Below are positions 18,281 to 29,000 of a stretch of DNA of 31,434 bases, one piece after another. Numbering within the stretch: the first letter of the stretch is position 1; each line of letters begins with the position of its first letter. Source of the DNA: a virus. The position numbers and the translations under genes were made by a program. Under the pieces are notes generated by a model, which ran no database searches, was not told the DNA's origin, and was given only the letters and a program-made list of their open reading frames with translations. The DNA lies in IMG/VR virus record IMGVR_UViG_3300048549_001496, positions 1 through 31,434 of that record. One strand, 5' to 3'.

Positions 18281-20401
18281 ATGGCGGAAGAAGGAAAAAA
18301 TAAAGTAGCGCGTAGCTTGTTAGATCTACAACCAACTGCTATATTGGAGATGTTCAGGGTTTATCCTGACAGGATAAATAAGCCAGATTCTTGGCTAGGT
18401 TTTCATGGAGGCTCCATATATTCTGACTGTATAACTTGGCAAGGTTCTAAATATGAACCTTTAGCTATGGAAAGCGAAGGCTTCGATATATTAGGGGATG
18501 GAAAATTAGCTCGACCTAAAATCCGCGTATCTAATAAAAACAATATAATAACTCAACTATTACAGGTCCATAAGGATTTTAAGAACGCCAAATTTGTAAG
18601 AAAAAGAGTATCTGTAAAATTCATCGATGATGTCAATTTCGAGGGCGGTAACCCATTTGGAGAGGCAGACTCGAAAGCAGAACTAACAGACGAGACATGG
18701 CTAATGGGTAGAAAAACTCAGGAATCTAAATTATTTGTCGAGTTCGAACTTAATTCACCGTTAGACTTAGAGAGTTCTAGTATAAATTCTCGTAGCGTAG
18801 TTTCTAAATTCTGCTACTGGCAATATAGAGGGGAGGGTTGTAGATATCAAGGTTTACCTATAGAAAGGGATGATGGTGAGAAATTCCAAGATCTAGATGG
18901 GAATGGAGTCTCTCCAAATTATTCCCCACCAATCGGTTCGCCAGTTTCATTTTTTAATGACCAGTCTGCGATATGGAGCAGTTCAAGAGACTATGTCAAA
19001 GGCGATGTTGTTATGACGAAAAGTCCAACTATTTTTTTAGCGAACCCCAATCCAAATTTAGAAGGAGAACCTCTAAAGACCGCTTATGTATGCGTACAGA
19101 ATAATAAAGGGCAAGCTCCAGAAGGTAATCCCAGTTTCTGGCAAAGAGACGGATGCACTAAAAGACTCTCCGCATGTAGAAAAAGGTTTAATACTATAGA
19201 TTTAGTAGCATTCGAAGAGGGGCAAAATATCAATAGCGGTTTTAATGCAGTAAAAATTTCTGGTATGAAAAGCGAGGGGGATGATATCCCGACGAATACA
19301 GGGTTATTTCATACTAACGAGCTAGGATTAACAGGTCAACTCACAGGTGAATTCACTATTATGGGTTGGGTTAATATCGACATTAATAGCCCAGCTGGAG
19401 CAGGAATATTAAGCACTTCGCCGAGAGACGATCAGTTCTGGCCCAATACACAATATCTAAATATCAATGCTAATACTAGCCTACTTAATATAACAAGTTC
19501 CTCACAAAACTACAAAAGAGGGGATAAGACCAATCAAATATCAGCTAGTTATTTTGGTTATAAGATAAGCCCAAGTACGGATCATCCAAATAGCAATGCT
19601 TATAGGACTATAAATCTAAGCAAAGAGCAAAATGCTGGAGATTCAAGAGAATGGGTCCAGTATGTAATAACACATAGTAAAGATGATTCTGTTATTAATG
19701 GGGGCGGGGAAGACCAGAATACATTAATTAAATTTTACGTGGATGGGCAACTTCTATCAGACCCCAAAAACGCCAATACTATTGGCACCGCAAACGCAGC
19801 GAATAAACAAGGTAATTTCGCCAGTTTAACTCAAAGAAAAAATATGAATTGGGGTACTGATGGCGAAATAGCGCTACCTCAAACATTTATGTTGGGTGCG
19901 GTAGAATTCTATGGAGGAAGAAGAGGTTATGAACTTCCCACAACACCTCACACAACTTCAATGAATGGTGCGCTTGGGCCTTGGGCAGTATGGAATAGAC
20001 CGATCAACGATGAAGAAATAAGCTACCTCTATAAAAAAATACCCACCCCAAATAATACTTCCAACACTTTAGATTTTGCCCCTCGAAATTATTATGAATG
20101 TACTGGAAGATTTGGGACATTAACGGGAAGTGGTGATGGGACACTTTCTTACGGAAAGGACAGTCTAGTCGCTTGGTGGGATGCCTCAACTGGACTAATA
20201 CCATCCACTTCAGATATAGGAATGTTAGATATTCATACAGGAAATCTCCACTTAACTGGAAGCGGCCAATTCACAGGGATACTCCAAGATTACAAACAAG
20301 CGCCATCAACACTTTTACCAAACCCAACCCCAGAATTCCCAAACTTTGGAGGATTTCCTGGAACTGACGGATTCGGCTATGCAAGAAATACACAGATGTA
20401 A
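18281..20401 (+). CDS. Tail tip protein gpL-like, with CBM-like insert and LamG-like C-terminal domain
   Basis: The 706-residue product begins with a gpL-like domain: FRVYPDRINKP, then WLGFHGGSIYSDCITWQGSKY. It has the cysteine set C50, C178, C187, C292 and C299 (FCYWQYRGEGC and GCTKRLSACRKRF), the sites that hold an iron-sulfur cluster in lambda gpL. Between C187 and C292 lies a CBM5/12-like insert (WSSSRDYVKGDVV ... YVCVQNNKGQAPEG ... FWQRD, 232-290). Residues about 320-600 form a LamG/concanavalin-like jelly roll (GEFTIMGWVNIDI, WVQYVITHSKDDSV, FMLGAVEFYGGRRGY, GALGPWAVWNRPINDEEISYLY). It assembles at the tail tip with gpK, gpI and gpJ, and the additions may bind glycans. It starts the rightward operon. 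Confidence 0.86.
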   Translation: MAEEGKNKVARSLLDLQPTAILEMFRVYPDRINKPDSWLGFHGGSIYSDCITWQGSKYEPLAMESEGFDILGDGKLARPKIRVSNKNNIITQLLQVHKDFKNAKFVRKRVSVKFIDDVNFEGGNPFGEADSKAELTDETWLMGRKTQESKLFVEFELNSPLDLESSSINSRSVVSKFCYWQYRGEGCRYQGLPIERDDGEKFQDLDGNGVSPNYSPPIGSPVSFFNDQSAIWSSSRDYVKGDVVMTKSPTIFLANPNPNLEGEPLKTAYVCVQNNKGQAPEGNPSFWQRDGCTKRLSACRKRFNTIDLVAFEEGQNINSGFNAVKISGMKSEGDDIPTNTGLFHTNELGLTGQLTGEFTIMGWVNIDINSPAGAGILSTSPRDDQFWPNTQYLNINANTSLLNITSSSQNYKRGDKTNQISASYFGYKISPSTDHPNSNAYRTINLSKEQNAGDSREWVQYVITHSKDDSVINGGGEDQNTLIKFYVDGQLLSDPKNANTIGTANAANKQGNFASLTQRKNMNWGTDGEIALPQTFMLGAVEFYGGRRGYELPTTPHTTSMNGALGPWAVWNRPINDEEISYLYKKIPTPNNTSNTLDFAPRNYYECTGRFGTLTGSGDGTLSYGKDSLVAWWDASTGLIPSTSDIGMLDIHTGNLHLTGSGQFTGILQDYKQAPSTLLPNPTPEFPNFGGFPGTDGFGYARNTQM

Positions 20402-20786
20402 AGGGGAGGTAACTGCCCTCCATAAAATAAAAGAAATGTCCCACAGGCATTTCACTCAAGAAATATGTGGTTTTTTAGGTTACGATAATGAGAAAAAAGA
20501 ATTTATCGTCCAACGTGAAGACAATATAGCCGAAGACCCTAGATCACACTTCCTTATCAACCCTTTAAGCTACCTACTTTTCAAAGACTCTTGTAGTATG
20601 GTAGGGGTTTTTCATAGTCATATAGTAGGAAATGAAAAAGAATCAGAATTTGATGTGAAAATGGCAGATAATTGTTGCCAGCCATTCTTAATATACAGTC
20701 TTAACACAAAAAAAATAAATATTTATACGCCCAAAACCATAGAATCAGATGTAAATATATTGGAAAGGGTAAAGGCTGTAAAATGA
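20379..20786 (+). CDS. Tail assembly protein gpK-like, JAMM/MPN domain only
   Basis: I use the ATG at 20379 (MQEIHRCKGEVTALHKIKEM...), overlapping the end of the gpL-like gene by 23 bases; a TTG at 20346 is the weaker longer start. The 135-residue product carries EICGFLG (28-34) and an intact JAMM metal site H-x-H-x7-S-x2-D (FHSHIVGNEKESEFD; H79, H81, S89, D92), as in lambda gpK. Lambda gpK also has a C-terminal NlpC/P60 domain; here the frame ends after the JAMM domain. The metalloprotease is thought to act in tail tip assembly. Its stop overlaps the gpI ATG (ATGA). Confidence 0.85.
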   Translation: MQEIHRCKGEVTALHKIKEMSHRHFTQEICGFLGYDNEKKEFIVQREDNIAEDPRSHFLINPLSYLLFKDSCSMVGVFHSHIVGNEKESEFDVKMADNCCQPFLIYSLNTKKINIYTPKTIESDVNILERVKAVK

Positions 20787-21397
20787 CGATAGTAAATATA
20801 CATGGAATTCTAGCTAGAGAGTTTGGTAACTCATTTAAATTAAGCCTTCCTAATCCAAGAGATGTCTTAGAAGCTATAGACTGTAATAGAGAGGGTTTTC
20901 TGCAGAGATTAGTAGAATTGCAGAGAGAAGGGCTTTGTTATGACCTTATAATAAATAAAGAACGAATCACTAATGGCCCAGATATGGATAACATATCGAA
21001 TGCAGCTACGATAGATTTAGTTCCCGCTATCTCAGGTAGTGGAACGGCAATTGCAATGGGTCTAAAAGCAATCGGAACATTCTTAGCTAAGAAAACTTTG
21101 GCAGCTACTCTAGTGAAAGCAGTTCTTTTCGCAGCAATTAGTTATGCGCTATCACCAAAACCTGAAAACGAAGCTCTAGAGATAGAAGTTGATGGGTCGA
21201 AAAGCTCCCTTATTTTTAGTAATCCAGTAAATGTAGCCAGCCAAGGTTCTCCAGTCCCCATAGGTTATGGCAGATTGCAAGTCGGATCACAAGTAGTGCA
21301 AGCCACAATCAAATCGTTCCCACAACATCAAGAACCTTCAAAGGCTTTAGGAGCCGATAAAGGTAATCCAAATTTTGTAGGTAATAGAACATCATGA
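20783..21397 (+). CDS. Tail assembly protein gpI-like (ubiquitin-like domain)
   Basis: The 204-residue product has an N-terminal ubiquitin-like beta-grasp pattern (TIVNIHGILAREFGNSFKL ... NRLVE-type helix). A central hydrophobic Ala/Gly-rich part (AIAMGLKAIGTFLAKKTL ... ATLVKAVLFAAISYALS) and the C-terminal block PVNVASQGSPVPIGYGRLQV, shared by gpI proteins, follow. gpK (JAMM) and gpI (Ub-like) are encoded side by side in lambda-like tails, matching the order here. It is essential for tail tip assembly in lambda. Starts and stops overlap neighbours by four bases on both sides. Confidence 0.88.
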   Translation: MTIVNIHGILAREFGNSFKLSLPNPRDVLEAIDCNREGFLQRLVELQREGLCYDLIINKERITNGPDMDNISNAATIDLVPAISGSGTAIAMGLKAIGTFLAKKTLAATLVKAVLFAAISYALSPKPENEALEIEVDGSKSSLIFSNPVNVASQGSPVPIGYGRLQVGSQVVQATIKSFPQHQEPSKALGADKGNPNFVGNRTS

Positions 21398-24300
21398 AAC
21401 ACCTCCTAAAAAAGTTAAGCATAGCGGGAGCAGGGAGTAAAGGTAGTAAACCTAAACCTCCTATTTACAAACCTCCTATCATGGGCGAACTCCAATATGG
21501 AGCATCTCATAGTTACGCAGAGACTTTAGATTTAATAAGCGATGGTCCTATTGAGGGGATTGTTAATTCGAATGGAGAAGTAGTAGACGGCTTGGATATT
21601 CTACAGGGTATTTACTTAGATAATACAGCTGTAGCCATTACTAATCAATTAGCTCAAAAGAAAAACAGTCTCACACCATTAGAACAAGAAACGTTTGATT
21701 CTCTAAACATAGAGTTAAATTCTGCTACATCAGTTGATTATGTTAGTAAATTTTTTCTAGAATTAGAAAAAGTAACTCAAAGGAGTGCTGCTGGTAAGAT
21801 TACATCTTTAAAATCTACACCCACGAAGCCTGTAGATATATTTGAGGTTGACTCATCGAATAATGCTAACATGGTATTTTTAAGGACGCATACAGATCAA
21901 TTCTCACCTATAGAGGCAAAAAACGCAACAGAACCCGCCGTTCTACCTAAGAAAATAACTGACTACGCTCTTTCTATAAGGCAATTTATTAAGTATAGAG
22001 ACGCAGGACCAGATCACACATTCCATCTGCATTTTGGTGATAATATATTATCTGCTTCTGATAATAACGCAGCTTATAGGAATGATGCTCAAGCAAAAGG
22101 GACTGTACAAACACAGAACTTAATATGGGCAGATAATGCCGCATTGGACTCGTCGAAATTTTTATTCGCTTTAAACCCTAGTATCGATTTTATATCAATC
22201 GATGGTCAGGTGGGCGTAATCGGGAGATTGAAAACTTCACTACATAAAGACTCTCAAATATTTGCTGGTAATACTCAAGTCCTCACTGACTCGACATTAT
22301 CTGATCTTGATGAAATTTTAAACTTGTATAATAATAATAGCACAAGTGAAGGAAATCAATTGCAGAAAGAATTAGCGTATAGAGCTTTATCGACAATAGG
22401 ATGGGAAGAGGGAGCGGTAAATAGTTTACTCCCTAATTACTTAGATAGTTCTGCTGGAGGTGTGGTTATATGCAAGATAGGAGATACAGATTATTCTAAT
22501 TTACAAACTAAAAATATCTTAGATGGCGATTCCTTGATTAAAATGAGAACTCTGCCATATGGTACTAAATATAAGTCTAACCTCATAGCTTATCTTCAAA
22601 ATTCAGATGTGAGAGTAACGGATGTTACTTGCCCAGAAATTTCTACAGATGGGCTTTTGACTGGGAAGATGCATGGGTTCTTAATTTTTGAATTCCCGAT
22701 TAATATAGAAACTAGTGATAATTATATTAGAAGGGCTAGAAATAATCAATCATTAGACCCTTTATTTTATGGTAAGAACCACACGTTTCAAATACCAGAC
22801 TATGTTATAGAACTTTTAAAAGACATAAGTTCATTTAGATACTCAAAGACAATTCAAGATGGATCTAATTCGACAACTTTGTCTTTAGACCCAACAATTA
22901 ATTCTATTCACAGCAACCAATTAAAATTTAATTACAGTAATGTATTAGCTGAAATTCGTAAAGGTGAAGAAAGTCAAACACCTTTTGATAACTTTAAAAA
23001 GATTTTCATCGATCACCCTTACAGTAGAGAATTATTTGGACCTTTTGGGACGGCTAAAGCAAAAGGTAGCGCGATAAACAATAATGAACAAACAAACGCT
23101 CCTCAACGAATCTCTGCTAACACTAACATGTTAACTAGGATTAACGTTTTAGAGAAAGATGCTAATAATTTTAACCTTGAGTTAGGTGAAGATGGACTAC
23201 CTACCACTGAAGGAAGTGATGATATAAGAATAGATTCGGGAAACAAAGATCGAAATTATTCAACTTGGGGGAATAGCTCTTTCCAGAGTTTTGATGAAAA
23301 AGCTATTCCAGTAATTCATACAATTTACAATCCTAATGTAGAAGAAGTTTTTATCACTTTAGATATATCCTCTCTAAAAGACACTCTTGTTAGAGATGTA
23401 AATAACGTTAGAAACAGCCCCCTACCAGATAATGAAAATTTAAAAACAGGGACAACTTTCCCTACAGTTTTAAATATAAGTGTTACCACTGGTTTTTTTG
23501 ATGAAAATGGAAATGAAGTAGAGTTCAGAACTTATGACTATAGAATAGTAGCATTAATAGATGGAAGCACTTTAATAGATATCGGGAATCCAGATTACAA
23601 ATCTACTGGTAGAGATTTCGTTGTAGAACTCAATAACTCAGATGATGATTTGAATTATCTTTCCCGACCCTTCCAACTCCCTGATAATAATATCCGAGAA
23701 AACTCATCTCTTAACGCAGATGGAGAACGGAGTATAGAAGCTGGAGTTATTGATAAAAATCAAGACAGAAAAAGATACGTAAAAATTCAAAAACTATCTT
23801 ATGAAACTAATTCTGTTTTACTGTCTAAAGTAGTAGCAGTAAGCAAAGTCACAGAAATAATAAATGCAGATCTACCTTATCCATTTTCTGCTATAGTAGG
23901 GACAAAATTAGACTCTAGATCTTTTGGTAGTATACCCAAAAGAAGTTTCGATTGTAAACTTAAAAAGGTAAAAATACCTAGTAATTATTTTCCTACTAAC
24001 AAAGGTATAGATAAAAGGTATTATAATACCACAGCTGAATTTGAAAATGCTAGCCAAGTAGATAAATCGATTTACAAAGGAGATTGGGATGGCTCTTTTC
24101 ACCAAACTCTACAATGGACAGATAACCCAGCGTGGATACTTTACGATCTACTGACAAATGTTAGATATGGGATGGGTTCTCACATCAGCGCAGACAACAT
24201 AAATAAATGGCAACTTTATAAAATAGGTAAATTCTGCGATAATGTAGATAATGAAGGAAACTTCTTAGGGGTAACTGACGGGAGAGGGGGGATAGAGCCT

Positions 24301-26070
24301 CGCTTTTCTTGCAACGTAGTATTCGATCAAGGACAAAAAATATTTGACGCTATAAATACTATAGCATCTCTCTTTAGAGGCCGAACTTTCTTTAGTAATT
24401 CTGAAATTAATTTTGTTGATGATAGACCTAGATCAGCAGTTAATCTTTTTACTAATGAAAGTGTAAAAGATGGTTTGTTTTTTTACTCAAACAACAGGAG
24501 AGACGAACAGTTTAATACTATAGAAATAGGCTATAGGGATAGATTCGATAATTACACCCCTAAAATAGAAGTCGTAGAAGACGAAGAGGATATTAAAGAG
24601 AGAGGGATTTTTAAAAAACGTATTGAGGGGGTCGGAATAACTTCTAGAGCTATGGCTCGTAGGGCAGCTCAACACCAAATCTTTTCTAAAATAAAAGAAA
24701 ATCAACAAATAGCTTTTACCGCTGGCTTAGAGACCCTCTTATGCAAACCTGGAGATCTAGTTATAGTAGAAGATGAACTGAAGACTAATATAACTAATTT
24801 CGGCAAAATTCTAGATGTTAACCTAGAAGATGAAACGATTAGACTTAGTAATACATCTTCTTCTTTAATGACGACGGGAGTTTTAACTGTTTATAACCCT
24901 ACTGGTAGTGACGACATTGATGAGTTAAATATAGCGGCAAATCAAAATAGGCAACGATATAATGGTTTTACTATTACTGGAAACAGTTCTTTGAGTGCAA
25001 GTTTTTCCCCATTTACTGGCCAATACAGCTTCTCAAACTACACAGATGGTTATAATCAATCAACTGGATTTAGCTCAGCAGATACTAGATATTCTGAGTA
25101 TGCTTTTTATACAGGGCTATCTGGCACATACTTATATTTTGAAACAGGTGTGACAGGGTGGGTTTTTGGGTCTGGAAATGCCAAATCTTTGTATTCTGGA
25201 GATTTTATTTCTAAAGAGACAGGGGCGCAAACACTTACAGAATTTAATACTGGTAAGATATGCGCTTTAAATATGAACACCTCAGATAAAAGGAATGCAT
25301 TCTCTATATCATTCTCAGGCTTTGATTCAGATAGTTTTAGAGGTTATACCAGAGGTATAACTAATTCAGAGTTATCTGGTCTAGCACCTGAACAAATAAT
25401 TGATATTAACGTAACTGGGATTGTAACTAATCTAGATTATGGATGTTCCCTTTCAGGCTTTGATAAACCAGAGCTTTTAAAATCTATCCACTTAGGTAGT
25501 GCAGCGAGATTTCAAATTAAAGATGCTAGTCCCTTCTTTTACAAAGTGATTTCGATGAAAGAAGAAAATCCTAATGAATATCTTGTCACTGCAACAAAAT
25601 ACGATACTGGTAAATTTGATCTCATCGACAAAAATATAAGCATAGAGAACGAAGCTAATACATTTAGTTACCAAGTAGCTCAAACAATTAACGGGGTGAC
25701 CTATGAGACTTTAAGCGCTCCCGCCTTTGCAGGAGATGTCACTACTGGGATACCTAATGCAACAGATCAAACCTTCAATATAACAGGAAATTGGAGCGCT
25801 GTAAATAATAGTACTGGTTATGGGGTAAGACTCACTCTACCAAACGGTCAAGTATTTAATAGTAGTACCACAGATACAGGCATTAGTATTTCTGGACTAA
25901 ATCAAGTGGGCGTGTTCAATCTAGGTGTAAATGCTCTTGGGAATATGGGGAGAAGTTGCGGTGGAAACGCATACTATGATTCTCCATATGTAGATACTGG
26001 AATATTTATTATTTACGAAGACGCTCTCACTTATACTAAATCATTTTTAAATAAAATAACCATTCTATAA
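21394..26070 (+). CDS. Central tail tip protein, gpJ-like
   Basis: The 1558-residue product starts with a gpJ-type N-terminus (GELQYGASHSYAETLDLISDG ... GIVN, key parts). It contains the conserved gpJ core around residues 830-1130: RSFGSIPKRSFDCKLKKVKI, WILYDLLTNVRYGMG, FDAINTIASLFRGRTFF, SNNRRDEQFNTIEIGYRD and CKPGDLVIVEDE. The C-terminal third has Ig/FnIII-like strand patterns (near 1470-1550: TFNITGNWSAVNNSTGYGVR). Residues 60-500 include an extra Asn/Ser-rich part. gpJ forms the hub from which the fibre and receptor-binding parts extend. The ATG overlaps the gpI stop and the stop overlaps the fibre ATG. Confidence 0.9.
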   Translation: MKHLLKKLSIAGAGSKGSKPKPPIYKPPIMGELQYGASHSYAETLDLISDGPIEGIVNSNGEVVDGLDILQGIYLDNTAVAITNQLAQKKNSLTPLEQETFDSLNIELNSATSVDYVSKFFLELEKVTQRSAAGKITSLKSTPTKPVDIFEVDSSNNANMVFLRTHTDQFSPIEAKNATEPAVLPKKITDYALSIRQFIKYRDAGPDHTFHLHFGDNILSASDNNAAYRNDAQAKGTVQTQNLIWADNAALDSSKFLFALNPSIDFISIDGQVGVIGRLKTSLHKDSQIFAGNTQVLTDSTLSDLDEILNLYNNNSTSEGNQLQKELAYRALSTIGWEEGAVNSLLPNYLDSSAGGVVICKIGDTDYSNLQTKNILDGDSLIKMRTLPYGTKYKSNLIAYLQNSDVRVTDVTCPEISTDGLLTGKMHGFLIFEFPINIETSDNYIRRARNNQSLDPLFYGKNHTFQIPDYVIELLKDISSFRYSKTIQDGSNSTTLSLDPTINSIHSNQLKFNYSNVLAEIRKGEESQTPFDNFKKIFIDHPYSRELFGPFGTAKAKGSAINNNEQTNAPQRISANTNMLTRINVLEKDANNFNLELGEDGLPTTEGSDDIRIDSGNKDRNYSTWGNSSFQSFDEKAIPVIHTIYNPNVEEVFITLDISSLKDTLVRDVNNVRNSPLPDNENLKTGTTFPTVLNISVTTGFFDENGNEVEFRTYDYRIVALIDGSTLIDIGNPDYKSTGRDFVVELNNSDDDLNYLSRPFQLPDNNIRENSSLNADGERSIEAGVIDKNQDRKRYVKIQKLSYETNSVLLSKVVAVSKVTEIINADLPYPFSAIVGTKLDSRSFGSIPKRSFDCKLKKVKIPSNYFPTNKGIDKRYYNTTAEFENASQVDKSIYKGDWDGSFHQTLQWTDNPAWILYDLLTNVRYGMGSHISADNINKWQLYKIGKFCDNVDNEGNFLGVTDGRGGIEPRFSCNVVFDQGQKIFDAINTIASLFRGRTFFSNSEINFVDDRPRSAVNLFTNESVKDGLFFYSNNRRDEQFNTIEIGYRDRFDNYTPKIEVVEDEEDIKERGIFKKRIEGVGITSRAMARRAAQHQIFSKIKENQQIAFTAGLETLLCKPGDLVIVEDELKTNITNFGKILDVNLEDETIRLSNTSSSLMTTGVLTVYNPTGSDDIDELNIAANQNRQRYNGFTITGNSSLSASFSPFTGQYSFSNYTDGYNQSTGFSSADTRYSEYAFYTGLSGTYLYFETGVTGWVFGSGNAKSLYSGDFISKETGAQTLTEFNTGKICALNMNTSDKRNAFSISFSGFDSDSFRGYTRGITNSELSGLAPEQIIDINVTGIVTNLDYGCSLSGFDKPELLKSIHLGSAARFQIKDASPFFYKVISMKEENPNEYLVTATKYDTGKFDLIDKNISIENEANTFSYQVAQTINGVTYETLSAPAFAGDVTTGIPNATDQTFNITGNWSAVNNSTGYGVRLTLPNGQVFNSSTTDTGISISGLNQVGVFNLGVNALGNMGRSCGGNAYYDSPYVDTGIFIIYEDALTYTKSFLNKITIL

Positions 26071-29000
26071 TGAATTACACGGGATATTCAGTATTAAAAA
26101 TACCTAAGACTGGAGCAGCTTTTGCATACGCAAAAGAAGCAAGGGATTTCGCTACTGGAGCTACAGGAGTAGGAGGTTATTTACGTTCTGACGCAACTAC
26201 TTCTGGATGGACAGATGTGCGTTTTGTGAGCGCAATTCTAGAAGGCTCCAGCTCTTTACCTTTATCCATAGGAGCCACTTACTCGGATCTTTATACTGGC
26301 GCAGCTACTGTTATTGGCGGCTCTACCCCTATCGGAGATTTAAGATCAGAAGATGGACCCTATGTTGGTGTAGGTAACAGTTCAGTTTATTCGACTAAAA
26401 AAGGTCAAGAATACGGAGCAGCTTTCTATGCCACTTATATCGGAGGTACTAATTCAGCACCTAAAAAAATTGGTATAGGAACCAGCAGCAGTGAAATTAG
26501 TACAAGCGGTTACTATGAGGGCAATTTTACCACCCGAAATATTAACGAATTTGAAAGCAATTACAATGCGGATCTAGACGATCCTACAAAAATAATTACA
26601 GGTAGTGGAGTATACACAAATGGGGCAGACATATCTCTTCAATTTAATATTCTAAATAGAAATGGTGAACTACTAACATCAGCAGCTCAAATAGCTGCTG
26701 ACCCTTTTGTTAGTAAACAAATAATTAGTATTTTAGATACTGATTCAAATGTAGTGTTTCCAAACTACAGAACCAATGGGGACTCAACCTTTAATTTCTC
26801 TCGTTCCCAAAATATAGATGTTTTTGGCTCTTATAACAGAAACTTTGGAATAAGAAATGAGGTTGTAAACCAAGACGGTGGAATTACGACTGGAGAGTTC
26901 TATCTCTACGCTAATACAGCTACATTCGATGGGGTGATAGTCCAAGCCTCTGGAGAGACATCTCTAAACCAAAACCTTAGTAACCATTTACCCCCGAACA
27001 CTGGCACTATAACATCTGCAGCTGATAGAGCAGATGCGATAAAATATTTTAATGATCAACCAATTAACGCTTCTGGATCTACTGGATTTATAGAGTTAAC
27101 ACTAAACTTCAACGAAAGTCCTAATTTTACTAACTTAGGAGATGTAGCTATATGGAATGGGACATCTGGCGATTTCGACACAAACAGAGGGAGTTTTGTA
27201 GGTAATTATCCATTAAATTCATTACAAGAAGGTCAAAAAATAATACTTACTGCCAATGATGGTATTATAGAAGGCACTGGGCTTTTCTTTAAATTGATTG
27301 CAGATAGTGCTGTAGGTTTTGAGCCAGAGATTTTAACTATAGGGCCATATACTCTTGAGCCTAATATAGAAGGCCCAGATTTAAATGTCTACAATCAAAG
27401 TATTGATCAACAAATTATCGTATCAGACATTTCTATTCAGGGTGGTGTAGAAGGAAATGCAACACAAGGTGGTCATTTAGGAATAGGTACGAGTGCGGTT
27501 AGTTCGTCGCAAATGTTGATTCAGGGCAACAATACTAGTGTAGAAATAGCTAATTCAGAAGGTTACGCAGTTAACTCTGAACAAAAATCAGCATTAGCCT
27601 CAATTGGCGGGACTATATCATCAACAGGATCAATGATCGCGGGAGGATCAGGTCATCACATTAGTGGCGATTTTGATACTATCGCTGGAGGAGCATTAGG
27701 AAATATTTCTGGAGGAGATTTCAACTTTATTGGTGGTGGATCTGGAATTGATGTAACCAACTCTGACTTTTCATCTTCACTTGGTGGTAGAAATAATGAT
27801 ATAAGTGGGGCTGATTATTCTGTTATACTAGGTGGAACTACTAACTCTATTATTACAGGGCAGAGTCATTTTATCGGAGGAGGTAGTCTTAATCAAATTT
27901 CAGGAACTAATGCAAACGATGACTTTTCTAACTCTTTAGTCGGAGGAACGGACAATAGAATATTTGACTGCCAATATTCGTTTATTGGAGCAGGAGCTTC
28001 GAATACCATTTATTCTAGTAGCTCCGTAATTGGTGGAGGCTCCAGTAATATCGCTTCTGGTGACTCTTCTGTGGTTTTTGGCGGCACGAATAATCAAGCT
28101 CTTGCTAATAAAAGTGTAGCTGCTGGCGCTTATTCTAAAGTTCAAGCGGGACATCATGGAGCTTTTGTATTTAGTGATTCTAATACCACACCAACATTAT
28201 CTACTGGGGCAAATACCGCGACTTTAAATTTCGAGGACGGAGTCTATGTTCAAACAACAAGCGGTCTTTATGTTAATGGGAACCCTGTAGTAACTGGATC
28301 TACAGCAGGAACTGATGATTTACAAGATGTTACTGATCGTGGTAATACTACAACTAATGATATTAGTATTGGATCGGCAACTAGCCCGAGCTTTACATCA
28401 GGAGGTGGTCTACAGATAACTCATGCTACTCAAGCAAATCTTAGATTATCAGACTCTACAGATGCTAGTTATAATACAGACGTAGCGATGTCTAATGATG
28501 ACTTCTTCCTTGTGAATAGGTCAGCAACAGGACACTTAAAATTCAGAGTGAATAATAGCACTGAAGCTATCACTGTATTACAAGATGGTAAAGTCGGTAT
28601 AGGGGCAACTGCTCCATCAGTAGGATTACAGCTTGGAAACAGTGCATCAGGGGAAACAAAAACTGCCATTTTCAATTCAGAAGGCGGCGCAGAAATTGGT
28701 CTCAAAATAAAATCTAGAACCAATAGAGCCAAACTAGCTGTATCTGATAATGATACTACTGCTTATGTGGTAGCAGAAGGGACGATAGCCTCATTTGGAA
28801 GATCGGATACAGCAGCATCTACTAACATATCAGTATTAGCTAATGGCAATGTCGGTATAGGATCAACGAGTCCTAGCCGTCTATTGACCCTAGAAAATAA
28901 CTCTTCCACAGTAACGAATAACTCCCAATTGAGAATCAATAATGCTGGAGCTGGTGATGCTTACATATATTTATTCGCTGGAAGTGATTGGTCATTAGGT

